From assembly GCA_030157545.1 (NCBI GenBank), contig JAOAUN010000001.1:1-64000 (forward strand): DNA of 64,000 bases, given 5' to 3'. Shown one piece after another: positions 1 through 8,314 of the stretch; positions within the stretch are counted from its first letter, which is position 1; every line of letters begins with the position of its first letter. The stretch is from Burkholderiaceae bacterium. GTDB taxonomy: Bacteria; Pseudomonadota; Gammaproteobacteria; Burkholderiales; Burkholderiaceae_D. The position numbers and the translations under genes were made by a program. The notes beneath the pieces are model-generated. The model was not told the origin of the DNA, ran no database searches, and saw only the letters and a list, made by a program, of their open reading frames with translations.

Positions 1-22
1 GCGAGATGTGTATAAGAGACAG
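1..22. other. Sequencing adapter remnant (Tn5 mosaic end)
   Basis: Bases 4-22 read AGATGTGTATAAGAGACAG, the 19-bp Tn5 mosaic end present in all tagmentation library adapters. It sits at the very start of the window and interrupts the nuoI reading frame, which continues normally from base 24. This is library sequence left on a contig end, not genomic DNA and not a natural transposon. Confidence 0.95.
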
Positions 23-23
23 G

Positions 24-113
24 TACTACACCAAAGAAATGCTGCTGGCCGTCGGTGACCGCTATGAAGGCGAGATCGCCGCCAACCGCGAGGCTGACGC
101 CCGCTACCGCTGA
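24..113 (+). CDS. nuoI: NADH-quinone oxidoreductase subunit I, C-terminal 29 codons only
   Basis: The open frame from base 24 to the TGA at 111-113 encodes a short tail beginning [15 protein letters not shown] and ending DARYR, which is how NuoI ends in Betaproteobacteria. NuoI is the two-[4Fe-4S] ferredoxin-like subunit in the peripheral arm of complex I that passes electrons toward NuoB. The cluster-binding cysteines lie upstream and are not in the window. The gene is cut by the contig end and adapter, not by a mutation. nuoJ follows after 7 bases, in the normal operon order. Identification rests on the tail sequence and the position directly before nuoJ. Confidence 0.85.
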   Translation, partial: YYTKEMLLAVGDRYEGEIAANREADARYR

Positions 114-120
114 GACCATT

Positions 121-762
121 ATGGAATTTACGACTGTACTTTTTTACGTCTTTTCGGCATTGCTGGTGTTTGCTGCAGTGCGCGTCATTACTGATCGCAA
201 TCCTGTTCATGCTGCGCTGTTTTTGATTTTGTCGTTCTGTACTGCCGCCGCAATCTGGATGCTGCTCAAGGCCGAGTTCCTTGCCATCGTGCTGGTGCTG
301 GTCTACGTCGGTGCAGTGATGGTGCTGTTCCTGTTCGTTGTGATGATGCTCGATATCGACATGGCAAAACTGCGCGCCGGATTCTGGAGCCATTTTCCTC
401 TCGCCGCCACTATCGGTGTAATCATTGCTCTCGAAATGTCGGCGGTGCTGATCCGTGGCTTCATGGTGCAGGAAGACCAGGTACCGGCTGCGGCCGCCAT
501 GATTGGCGACACGCGTGAGCTCGGCAAGCTGATCTATACGCAGTATCTGTATGGCTTTGAAATCGCCGCGATGATCCTGCTGGCCGCCATGGTTGCTGCC
601 GTGGCGCTTACGCTGCGTCGACGCAAGGACACCAAGTATTTTGATCCGGGCGAAGCCGTGAAGGTCAAGAGTACTGACCGCGTGCGCATCGTCAAGATGG
701 CGTCTGAATCGAGCCGGGCAAGTGACGCTGCAAGCAGCAACGTCACTCCTGAAAAAGAATAA
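121..762 (+). CDS. nuoJ: NADH-quinone oxidoreductase subunit J
   Basis: This 213-residue integral membrane subunit of the proton-pumping arm of complex I starts at ATG 121, seven bases after nuoI. An upstream in-frame start at 55 would lie inside nuoI and is not used. The protein has about five hydrophobic segments: residues 5-22 and 30-50, the conserved glycine-containing helix VLVYVGAVMVLFLFVV near residues 57-75, a helix near 95-115, and one near 140-160. The cytoplasmic tail of about 45 residues is polar. NuoJ contributes to the central charged axis near NuoK and NuoH. The length is at the long end for the family because of the tail. It is followed by nuoK after 9 bases. Confidence 0.96.
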   Translation: MEFTTVLFYVFSALLVFAAVRVITDRNPVHAALFLILSFCTAAAIWMLLKAEFLAIVLVLVYVGAVMVLFLFVVMMLDIDMAKLRAGFWSHFPLAATIGVIIALEMSAVLIRGFMVQEDQVPAAAAMIGDTRELGKLIYTQYLYGFEIAAMILLAAMVAAVALTLRRRKDTKYFDPGEAVKVKSTDRVRIVKMASESSRASDAASSNVTPEKE

Positions 763-771
763 GGACCAGCG

Positions 772-1080
772 ATGACTTTGACACTTGCCCATTTTCTGAT
801 CTTAGGCGCGATCCTGTTTGCGATTTCCGTCGTCGGCATTTTCATGAACCGTAAGAACATCATCGTCTTGCTGATGGCAATCGAGCTGATGCTTTTGGCG
901 GTGAACATGAACTTCATCGCGTTCTCGCATTATCTCGGCGACGCCGCCGGCCAGATTTTCGTCTTCTTCATCCTGACCGTGGCTGCGGCTGAATCCGCTA
1001 TCGGTCTGGCCATCCTTGTTGTGCTGTTCCGCAATCTCGACACGATCAATGTCGAAGAGCTGGACCGCCTCAAGGGATAA
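772..1080 (+). CDS. nuoK: NADH-quinone oxidoreductase subunit K
   Basis: The 102-residue product has three transmembrane helices, the normal size and topology of NuoK. Two buried glutamates needed for proton transfer in this family are visible, one in [14 protein letters not shown] and one in [16 protein letters not shown]. It begins at ATG 772 with an AAGGA-type ribosome site just upstream. It lies between nuoJ and nuoL in the standard order and would be cotranscribed with them. The product sits in the membrane arm between NuoJ and NuoN. Confidence 0.97.
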   Translation: MTLTLAHFLILGAILFAISVVGIFMNRKNIIVLLMAIELMLLAVNMNFIAFSHYLGDAAGQIFVFFILTVAAAESAIGLAILVVLFRNLDTINVEELDRLKG

Positions 1081-1105
1081 CACCAAAACATCGACAAGGT
1101 TCATC

Positions 1106-3124
1106 ATGGCGGGGCAACTTAACCCTAATCTGTTGTTGTGCGTACCACTGGCGCCGCTGGTCGGCTCTGCAATTGCGGGCCTGTTTGGCACGCGCTTTTT
1201 CGGCAACCTGATCGGCCGCACCGCTTCGCACAGCGTCACTATTCTGGGCGTGCTGATCGCTTTCCTGATTTCGCTGCAGACGCTGTCGCAAGTGATGGAC
1301 GGCGCGAGCTACAACGGCATGCTCTATACCTGGATGACGGTCGGCTCCATCAATATGGAAATCGGCTTTCTGGTCGACAGCCTGACCGCGATGATGATGT
1401 GCGTCGTTACCTTCGTGTCGCTGATGGTGCACATCTATACCATCGGCTACATGAAAGATGATGAAGGCTACAACCGCTTCTTCTCTTACATCTCGCTGTT
1501 CACTTTCGCGATGCTGATGCTCGTCATGAGCAACAACTTCCTGCAGCTGTTCTTTGGCTGGGAAGCCGTGGGTCTGGTGTCTTATCTGCTGATTGGTTTC
1601 TGGTACACGCGACCAAGCGCGATATTCGCGAACATGAAAGCGTTCCTCGTTAACCGTGTTGGCGACTTTGGTTTCATCCTCGGCATCGGCCTCTTGCTTG
1701 CATATGCCGGCTCCATGAATTATGCGGACGTCTTTGCCAAGCGTGAAGAACTGGCACTGCTGACCCTGCCGGGCAGCGACTGGATGCTGCTCAGCGTTGC
1801 CTGCATCTGCCTGTTTATTGGCGCGATGGGCAAGTCCGCGCAGTTTCCGCTGCATGTATGGTTGCCTGATTCCATGGAAGGTCCGACCCCGATCTCGGCG
1901 CTGATTCATGCAGCGACCATGGTTACTGCCGGCATCTTCATGGTGGCGCGCATGTCGCCGCTGTTTGAATTGTCGGATACCGCGTTGTCGTTCGTGCTCG
2001 TGATTGGTTCGATCACGGCCTTGTTCATGGGTTTCCTTGGCATCATACAAACCGACATCAAGCGCGTGGTCGCTTACTCGACGCTGTCACAGCTGGGCTA
2101 CATGACCGTGGCGCTCGGCTGCTCCGCTTATTCTGTTGCGGTGTTCCATCTGATGACGCACGCTTTCTTCAAAGCGCTGCTGTTCCTTGGCGCTGGTGCC
2201 GTCATCATCGGCATGCATCATGACCAGGACATCCGCAACATGGGAGGCCTGCGCAAGTACATGCCGATTACATGGATCACTGCCTTGCTCGGCTCGCTGG
2301 CCCTGATCGGCACGCCGTTCTTCTCCGGTTTTTATTCGAAAGACAGCATCATCGAAGCAGTAGCGGCGACCCATATCTGGGGTGCGGGCTTTGCCAACTT
2401 TGCCGTGCTGGCCGGCGTGTTCGTAACCGCCTTCTACTCGTTCCGAATGTATTTCCTCGTGTTCCATGGCGAAGAGCGTTTCGGTAAAGCCGATCATGCA
2501 CATCATGACGACCATCACGACGATCATCATGGCCTTGCACCAGGCGAGAAACCACATGAAGCGCCTTGGGTAGTTACGTTGCCGCTGATTTTGCTGGCGG
2601 TTCCGTCGGTGCTGATCGGTTACCTGACCATAGAGCCCATGCTGTTCGGCGACTATTTCAAGGACGTGATCTTTGTCAGTGAAGCACATCATGCGATGCA
2701 TGAACTCGCGCACGAATTCCATGGCGCCGCCGCAATGGGGCTGCATGCGTTCACCACGCTGCCATTCCTGCTGGCTGCTGCCGGTGTGCTGTCGGCCTGT
2801 TACTGCTATCTGATCAACCCGAAAGTGCCGGCATGGTTTCATGCAAAGTTCAGCTTCCTCTACACGCTGCTCGACAACAAGTACTACATGGACAAGTTCA
2901 ATGATGCCGTCTTTGCTGCCGGTGCACGCGGTATAGGCAGCGGTCTCTCCAGCGTAGGCGACCGCACACTGATCGACGGCCTGATTGTCAACGGCAGCGC
3001 CCGCGCAGTAGGCTGGTTCTCGACCGTGACGCGGACTTTCCAGACCGGCTACATCTATCACTATGCTTTCACGATGATCGTCGCAGTAGCGCTGTACCTC
3101 GGCTACCTGCTGATGCAATCTTGA
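1106..3124 (+). CDS. nuoL: NADH-quinone oxidoreductase subunit L (antiporter-like)
   Basis: This 672-residue distal antiporter-like subunit of complex I starts at ATG 1106, 25 bases after nuoK. The key charged residues of the family are present: the helix-5 glutamate in GWEAVGLVSYLLIG, the lysine in MGKSAQFPLHVWLPDSMEG, and a downstream lysine in the KRVVAYSTLSQLGYM helix. The C-terminal part carries the long lateral helix and last membrane segment typical of NuoL. A histidine/aspartate-rich loop near residues 460-475 (encoded around 2491-2532) lies between two membrane segments; it is outside the conserved core. Large open frames on the opposite strand here are mirror images of this codon usage and are not genes. 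Confidence 0.97.
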   Translation: MAGQLNPNLLLCVPLAPLVGSAIAGLFGTRFFGNLIGRTASHSVTILGVLIAFLISLQTLSQVMDGASYNGMLYTWMTVGSINMEIGFLVDSLTAMMMCVVTFVSLMVHIYTIGYMKDDEGYNRFFSYISLFTFAMLMLVMSNNFLQLFFGWEAVGLVSYLLIGFWYTRPSAIFANMKAFLVNRVGDFGFILGIGLLLAYAGSMNYADVFAKREELALLTLPGSDWMLLSVACICLFIGAMGKSAQFPLHVWLPDSMEGPTPISALIHAATMVTAGIFMVARMSPLFELSDTALSFVLVIGSITALFMGFLGIIQTDIKRVVAYSTLSQLGYMTVALGCSAYSVAVFHLMTHAFFKALLFLGAGAVIIGMHHDQDIRNMGGLRKYMPITWITALLGSLALIGTPFFSGFYSKDSIIEAVAATHIWGAGFANFAVLAGVFVTAFYSFRMYFLVFHGEERFGKADHAHHDDHHDDHHGLAPGEKPHEAPWVVTLPLILLAVPSVLIGYLTIEPMLFGDYFKDVIFVSEAHHAMHELAHEFHGAAAMGLHAFTTLPFLLAAAGVLSACYCYLINPKVPAWFHAKFSFLYTLLDNKYYMDKFNDAVFAAGARGIGSGLSSVGDRTLIDGLIVNGSARAVGWFSTVTRTFQTGYIYHYAFTMIVAVALYLGYLLMQS

Positions 3125-3158
3125 ACCTATAACGACACGGCTTATAAAAACAAACATC

Positions 3159-4649
3159 ATGCAGTCAACAATTCCCTATCTGAGTCTGTCTATCTGGCTG
3201 CCGATTTTGTTTGGCGCTCTGGTGCTCGCCGTTGGCACTGACAGCAAGCCCGGACTGACACGCACGCTGTCCCTGCTCGGCGCCATTGTGAGCCTGCTGG
3301 TTACGTTGCCCCTGATTGCCGGCTTTGATAATGCCGCGCATGGCATGCAGTTCGTTGAAAAGTCTCTGTGGATTGAGCGTTTCAATATTTTCTACAGCCT
3401 GGGCATAGACGGCATCTCGCTGTGGTTTGTGCCGCTGACGGCCTTCATAACCGTCATCGTCGTTATCGCCGGCTGGGAAGTAATCGAAAAACGCGTGTCG
3501 CAATACATGGGCGCTTTCCTGATCTTGTCCGGCGCGATGATAGGCGTCTTTAGCGCACTCGACGGCATGCTGTTCTATGTCTTTTTCGAAGCCACGCTGA
3601 TCCCGATGTTCATCATCATCGGCGTCTGGGGCGGACCGAACCGCGTCTATGCCGCGGTCAAGTTCTTCCTCTATACCTTCCTGGGTTCGTTGTTGATGCT
3701 GGTGGCGCTGATCTGGCTGTATTTCCAGTCTGGCGGCAGCTTCGACATACTCGCCTGGCATCAGCTGCCGTTGAGCTTGTCGGCACAGACTTATATCTTC
3801 TTCGCGTTCCTGATGGCGTTTGCTGTCAAGGTGCCGATGTGGCCGGTGCACACCTGGCTGCCGGACGCGCACGTAGAAGCACCGACCGGCGGCTCGGTCG
3901 TCCTTGCTGCCATCATGCTGAAACTTGGTGGTTATGGTTTCTTGCGGTTTTCGCTGCCGATTGCGCCGGATGCCAGCCACAATCTGGCATGGCTGATCAT
4001 TGCGCTGTCACTGATTGCCGTGATCTATATCGGTCTCGTTGCGCTGGTGCAGTCCGATATGAAAAAGCTCGTTGCTTATTCTTCGATTGCGCACATGGGT
4101 TTCGTCACGCTGGGCTTTTTCGTGTTCGGCGAGATGGCAGTGCAGGGCGGCATCATGCAAATGATCTCGCACGGCTTTGTATCGGGTGCGATGTTCCTTT
4201 GCATAGGCGTGCTTTATGACCGCCTGCATTCGCGCCAGATCGTTGATTACGGCGGTGTCATTAACACCATGCCGCGCTTCGCTGCTCTGTTCGTGTTGTT
4301 CTCTCTGGCGAACGCCGGCCTGCCGGCAACCTCCGGTTTCATCGGCGAATTCATGGTGATTCTGGGCGCAGTCAAATTTGATTTCTGGATCGGCATGCTG
4401 GCTGCGACCGCGCTGATTCTGGGCGCAGCTTACTCACTGTGGCTGGTCAAGCGGGTCGTCTTTGGCGCGGTTGGCAATGCCAACGTCGCTGCATTGCAAG
4501 ACCTGACCCCGCGTGAATTTTTCATGTTGGGCATATTGGCGATTGCAGTGCTGTGGATGGGTGTTTACCCCGCGCCATTTACCGCTGCCATGCAGACTTC
4601 TGTCGCCGATCTGCTGCAGCATGTCGCCGTCAGCAAAATCCCGCAATAA
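3159..4649 (+). CDS. nuoM: NADH-quinone oxidoreductase subunit M (antiporter-like)
   Basis: The 496-residue product is the second antiporter-like pump subunit of complex I, with about 14 membrane segments. The conserved helix-5 glutamate is in FFEATLIPMFIIIGVWGG and the pump lysine is in AVKVPMWPVHTWLPDAH, followed by the usual EAPTGGSVVLA stretch. A second lysine helix is seen at MKKLVAYSSIAHMGFV. ATG 3159 follows nuoL by 34 bases. The gene is complete and of normal length, and belongs to the nuo transcription unit. Confidence 0.97.
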   Translation: MQSTIPYLSLSIWLPILFGALVLAVGTDSKPGLTRTLSLLGAIVSLLVTLPLIAGFDNAAHGMQFVEKSLWIERFNIFYSLGIDGISLWFVPLTAFITVIVVIAGWEVIEKRVSQYMGAFLILSGAMIGVFSALDGMLFYVFFEATLIPMFIIIGVWGGPNRVYAAVKFFLYTFLGSLLMLVALIWLYFQSGGSFDILAWHQLPLSLSAQTYIFFAFLMAFAVKVPMWPVHTWLPDAHVEAPTGGSVVLAAIMLKLGGYGFLRFSLPIAPDASHNLAWLIIALSLIAVIYIGLVALVQSDMKKLVAYSSIAHMGFVTLGFFVFGEMAVQGGIMQMISHGFVSGAMFLCIGVLYDRLHSRQIVDYGGVINTMPRFAALFVLFSLANAGLPATSGFIGEFMVILGAVKFDFWIGMLAATALILGAAYSLWLVKRVVFGAVGNANVAALQDLTPREFFMLGILAIAVLWMGVYPAPFTAAMQTSVADLLQHVAVSKIPQ

Positions 4650-4668
4650 GCGTTAAGCGAAGGCTTGA

Positions 4669-6159
4669 ATGATGAATGAATTGAACCTGGTTCCGGCCTC
4701 AGCCGAAATTTTTCTGGCGATTGCCATCTTGTGTATTTTGGTGGCAGGACTGTTTTTCAAAGAAGAAAAAAATTCGGTCAGCCATATTTTGTCGCTGGCT
4801 GCCATTGGTGGTGCCGCGCTGATTACCCTGGCTGACTTCAACGCCGGGCAGACTGCTTACACCTTCAGTAACATGTTCATTGCCGATCCGATGGCAAACA
4901 TGCTCAAGCTGTTCTCGTATCTGGCCACTGCCATGACGTTGATCTATTCGCGTCAGTACACTGCGCAGCGCGGCATGCTCGGCGGCACGTTGAGCGGTGA
5001 ATTCTATGTGCTGGCACTGATGACCTTGCTCGGCCAGATGGTCATGATCTCGGGGAATAATTTCCTGATCATCTACCTCGGTCTGGAGCTGATGTCCTTG
5101 TCGTTGTACGGTCTGGTTGCACTGCGCCGTGAACATGCGATCTCAACCGAAGCAGCGATGAAGTACTTCGTTCTCGGCGCGCTCGCGTCGGGCTTCATGT
5201 TGTACGGTATCTCTATGCTTTACGGCGCCACCGGTACGCTTGACCTGACCAAGCTTGCCGTTGCTGCCGCTTCCGGGATGGCGAACAAACCAGTGCTGGT
5301 GTTCGGGCTGGTCTTCATGGTTGCCGGTCTGGCCTTTAAGCTTGGCACCGCGCCTTTCCATATGTGGATGCCAGACGTTTATCAGGGCGCGCCGACATCG
5401 GTTACGCTGCTGTTGGGTGCAGCGCCGAAGTTGGCTGCCTTTGCGATCACGCTGCGCTTGCTGGTGGAAGGCTTGGCAGCGCTGGCTGCGGACTGGCAGC
5501 AAATGCTGATGGTGATGGCGGTCGCCTCAATGGCCATCGGCAATATCACCGCCATTGCGCAGACCAATATCAAACGCATGCTTGCGTATTCAACTATTTC
5601 GCAAATGGGCTTCATGCTGCTGGGCTTGCTGTCGGGCGTATTCGCCGGCAGCGGTGCCAGTGATATGGCCAATGCGTACAGCTCGTCCATGTTTTATGCG
5701 GTGACTTACGTGCTGACCACGTTGGGCAGCTTCGGCATGATCATGCTGCTGTCGCGCAGCGGTTTTGAAGCCGACAATCTGGATGACTTCAAAGGTCTGA
5801 GTCAGCGCAGCCCGTGGTTTGCAGCAGTCATGATGGTATTACTGCTTTCGCTGGCCGGCGTGCCGCCAATGGTGGGGTTCTATGCGAAGCTGTCCGTGTT
5901 GCAGGCTGTGCTGGCAAGCGGGCAGGTCTGGCTGGCCTTGGTAGCCGTACTGTTTTCGCTGGTTGGCGCGTTCTACTATCTGCGCATCATCAAACTGATG
6001 TATTTCGATGCGCCGCTGGATAACAGCCCCATCGTCGTCGGTCGCGATATGCAGATCACGCTGTCCGCAAATGGCATCGCCGTCGTGCTGCTCGGCGTGC
6101 TGCCGGGTCCGTTGATGGCAGCCTGCGCGCACGCCATTGCCCAAACACTGGCAAGCTAA
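4669..6159 (+). CDS. nuoN: NADH-quinone oxidoreductase subunit N (antiporter-like)
   Basis: The 496-residue third antiporter-like subunit of complex I starts at ATG 4669, or at the adjacent ATG 4672. Family hallmarks include the helix-5 region [17 protein letters not shown] with its glutamate, the lysine in [19 protein letters not shown], and the [16 protein letters not shown] helix. About 14 transmembrane segments are evident. It is the last complex I gene here. The DUF2818 gene follows within four bases, so the unit probably continues beyond nuoN. Confidence 0.97.
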   Translation: MMNELNLVPASAEIFLAIAILCILVAGLFFKEEKNSVSHILSLAAIGGAALITLADFNAGQTAYTFSNMFIADPMANMLKLFSYLATAMTLIYSRQYTAQRGMLGGTLSGEFYVLALMTLLGQMVMISGNNFLIIYLGLELMSLSLYGLVALRREHAISTEAAMKYFVLGALASGFMLYGISMLYGATGTLDLTKLAVAAASGMANKPVLVFGLVFMVAGLAFKLGTAPFHMWMPDVYQGAPTSVTLLLGAAPKLAAFAITLRLLVEGLAALAADWQQMLMVMAVASMAIGNITAIAQTNIKRMLAYSTISQMGFMLLGLLSGVFAGSGASDMANAYSSSMFYAVTYVLTTLGSFGMIMLLSRSGFEADNLDDFKGLSQRSPWFAAVMMVLLLSLAGVPPMVGFYAKLSVLQAVLASGQVWLALVAVLFSLVGAFYYLRIIKLMYFDAPLDNSPIVVGRDMQITLSANGIAVVLLGVLPGPLMAACAHAIAQTLAS

Positions 6160-6163
6160 ACGC

Positions 6164-6469
6164 ATGAACTTATCATTGTCGAGCTGGAGCGTCATTGTGC
6201 TAATGGCGCTGGCTGCCAATTTCCCCTTCTTTACCGAGTCCCTGTTTGGTCTGATCAGATTGAAGGCTTCGCCGAAATCATTCGCGTGGCGCTTGTTTGA
6301 AATGCTCGTGCTTTATACGGTGGTCATCGGCATTGCGCATTGGCTCGAATCGCGTCTGGGCAATGCCTTCCGTCAGGAGTGGCAGTTCTATGCCGTGACT
6401 GTCTGCCTATTCCTCGTGTTTGCATTTCCCGGTTTTGTCTTGCGATACCTGCGCCGGGGTCAACACTAA
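6164..6469 (+). CDS. DUF2818 family membrane protein
   Basis: The 101-residue protein begins at ATG 6164, four bases after the nuoN stop. It has three predicted membrane segments (near residues 7-28, 45-63 and 75-95) and ends in the basic tail RYLRRGQH. DUF2818 proteins are commonly found directly behind nuoN in Betaproteobacteria, which suggests a role linked to complex I assembly or stability. No function has been proven that I know of. An upstream in-frame start at 6137 would lie inside nuoN and is less likely. Confidence 0.8.
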   Translation: MNLSLSSWSVIVLMALAANFPFFTESLFGLIRLKASPKSFAWRLFEMLVLYTVVIGIAHWLESRLGNAFRQEWQFYAVTVCLFLVFAFPGFVLRYLRRGQH

Positions 6470-6483
6470 TTCAGGAGTCTGTG

Positions 6484-7050
6484 ATGGACTTGCATCTGAA
6501 AGAAACGCTCATCCATGGCGATGTCGTCTACGATGGCAATTTTCTGCAAGTACACCGCGATACCGTCAGCCTGCCTGATGGCAAGCACACTACACGTGAG
6601 TATTTTCGCCACCCAGGTGCCGTCGTGATCCTGCCGGTTTTTGAAGATGGCAGGGTGCTGCTTGAGCGCCAGTTCCGCTATCCTTCAGACTGTGTCTTCA
6701 TTGAATTTCCGGCTGGTAAACTGGAAAAGGGCGAAGACCCGCTGTTGTGCGCGCAGCGCGAATTGCGTGAAGAAACCGGCTATACCGCCACTGACTGGCA
6801 ATTCATCTGCACCATTCACAATGCGATTGCGTATTCAGATGAACATCTCGATATCTATCTTGCACGCGGCTTGATCGAAGGCGATCGTGATCTCGACGAA
6901 GGTGAGTTCCTCGATATATTCACTCTGCCCTTCGACGATCTGATGGAATCGGTAAGGCTAGGCAAAATCACAGACGTAAAAACCATGATCGGTGCGTTTT
7001 GGTTAGATAAAATCCGGCGCGGCGAATGGCATGCTGTGGGCGATAAATGA
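6484..7050 (+). CDS. Nudix hydrolase, ADP-ribose pyrophosphatase type
   Basis: The 188-residue protein carries a perfect Nudix box, GX5EX7REUXEEXGU, running from GKLEKGE to REETGY at about residues 80-102. This motif binds the catalytic Mg2+ ions. The surrounding FPAGKLE and the N-terminal dimerisation strands fit the ADP-ribose/nucleoside-diphosphate-sugar pyrophosphatase subgroup (NudF/NudE-like), which cleaves ADP-ribose to AMP and ribose 5-phosphate. ATG 6484 lies just after a CAGGAG ribosome site, 14 bases behind the DUF2818 gene. Location at the end of the nuo unit suggests cotranscription. Exact substrate is inferred. Confidence 0.85.
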   Translation: MDLHLKETLIHGDVVYDGNFLQVHRDTVSLPDGKHTTREYFRHPGAVVILPVFEDGRVLLERQFRYPSDCVFIEFPAGKLEKGEDPLLCAQRELREETGYTATDWQFICTIHNAIAYSDEHLDIYLARGLIEGDRDLDEGEFLDIFTLPFDDLMESVRLGKITDVKTMIGAFWLDKIRRGEWHAVGDK

Positions 7051-7157
7051 TGCGCTGACGCGTATGAGGCACACCAAAAATAAGCCTGTCACTGCATAGG
7101 AACCATCCCCTGCGTTTCTACACATACGTTCACTTTGCATTGTGAGGTGAACAAAAA

Positions 7158-7898
7158 ATGAGCCGTATTTCGCCAGTCAATCCTCGTAATGGCCTTTTGC
7201 TTAGTGAAAAACCTGAGCAGGTGACGCACGAGAAGAAGGCAGACGATATAGCAGCGCCTAGCCTTCATAATCGTGTCGCTAGCAGTTATCCAGTCCTGAC
7301 GTCGACCGCACAGACTTCCAATATCACTAGCCACAGCCTTCCCATTGTTTGCGCAGTTAACTCGCCGGCTAATTCACAAAGTTTCGAAAAATCACCTGAG
7401 CAGTTACTCGCTTTTATCGCGACTGCATCGGAGTCAGATTTCAATAAATTTATTAGCGAGCCGGGCAGCTTATGGTCATTGACTGCACAAAATTCAGCAG
7501 GCCACAATGTGATGCATTTGGCAGCAGAGAAAAATCTCCCGGAGGTTGTTGAAAAATTATTGAAGTTTACGATTTCAAAAGCCCTCGTTCTGACGTCAAA
7601 CCTGGTTGGATCTACCCCGCTGATGATAGCGGCAGAGTATGGGCATACAGATGTAGCCAGAAGCCTGCTTTCCCGCAGATCGATTAAGGCTCAACTAAAT
7701 GCAGCAACGATGTATGGCGATACCGCGCTGATGATAGCAGCGGCCTCGGGTAATATGGATATTGTCAGACTGCTGATTGATGCAGGCTCGTCCTTGAGTC
7801 AGATAAATGCAGTCAATCACGCGGGTTGCAATGCGCTAGCCATCGCTTACCAGCACGGACATCATGCAATCGCTGCGCTGTTCGAGATATATGGATAA
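7158..7898 (+). CDS. Ankyrin-repeat protein
   Basis: The 246-residue protein has a polar N-terminal region of about 110 residues without recognisable domains. At least four ankyrin repeats follow: NSAGHNVMHLAAEKNLPEVV, then GSTPLMIAAEYGHTDVARSL, GDTALMIAAASGNMDIVRLL and GCNALAIAYQHGHHAIAALF. Such repeats mediate protein binding. No secretion signal or membrane segment is seen. The start ATG 7158 has an AGGTG-like site upstream. Neighbours (Nudix and an Rpn-type nuclease) are not functionally linked in any obvious way. Its codon use is more AT-rich than the nuo genes, which fits an acquired gene; whether it is an effector, a regulator or an immunity partner cannot be told from sequence. Confidence 0.75.
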   Translation: MSRISPVNPRNGLLLSEKPEQVTHEKKADDIAAPSLHNRVASSYPVLTSTAQTSNITSHSLPIVCAVNSPANSQSFEKSPEQLLAFIATASESDFNKFISEPGSLWSLTAQNSAGHNVMHLAAEKNLPEVVEKLLKFTISKALVLTSNLVGSTPLMIAAEYGHTDVARSLLSRRSIKAQLNAATMYGDTALMIAAASGNMDIVRLLIDAGSSLSQINAVNHAGCNALAIAYQHGHHAIAALFEIYG

Positions 7899-8314
7899 TT
7901 GAAGCGTGAATATTTTCGCGTCGGCTTGAAAATTCATGCAGGAACGAGCAAGCGTTGCAACAGCAAGTTCACCGGTGTCTCATGCATCATTGCCGTCGAG
8001 ACATCAACCCGCATTTCATAACCGCACACCAGCTACAGCCTACGCATCATCCAAGCGAACATGCACCGGGAAGCAGCACCTGGGCAAAGCCGAATTGCGA
8101 AATAATCTTCTATCCGGATCGGGACGTACAGACCAAATTTATCGCGTAGTGCATTTTTTTTAATTTTATGGTCATGTGTATGCGCACAACACCTTCGTGA
8201 GCTGAAGGCCGGTTTTGACGCCATTAACATCATGAACTCGGCCATGCCCTCGTTCACGCAGCCCCACTTCCACCATGCTCGCTTAACCGGTCACATGCCG
8301 GCACGGAGCACGCG
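7899..8314. other. Gene-poor spacer between ankyrin and Rpn genes
   Basis: This 416-base stretch has short open frames in more than one frame (for example 7936-8163) but none has a ribosome site or recognisable product. No tRNA, convincing terminator or inverted repeat stands out. It may be decayed sequence. Confidence 0.4.

Noticed and set aside
4..22. Natural Tn5-type transposon end
   Set aside because: It is the exact hyperactive mosaic end used in library kits and lies at the contig edge with no transposon body.
1070..3160. Large minus-strand open frames opposite nuoL (326 and 357 codons)
   Set aside because: They mirror the codon periodicity of nuoL, are rich in His/Arg/Gln with no domain, and lack ribosome sites.
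7936..8163. Short frames between the ankyrin and Rpn genes
   Set aside because: Two overlapping frames of similar quality, no ribosome site, no recognisable product.
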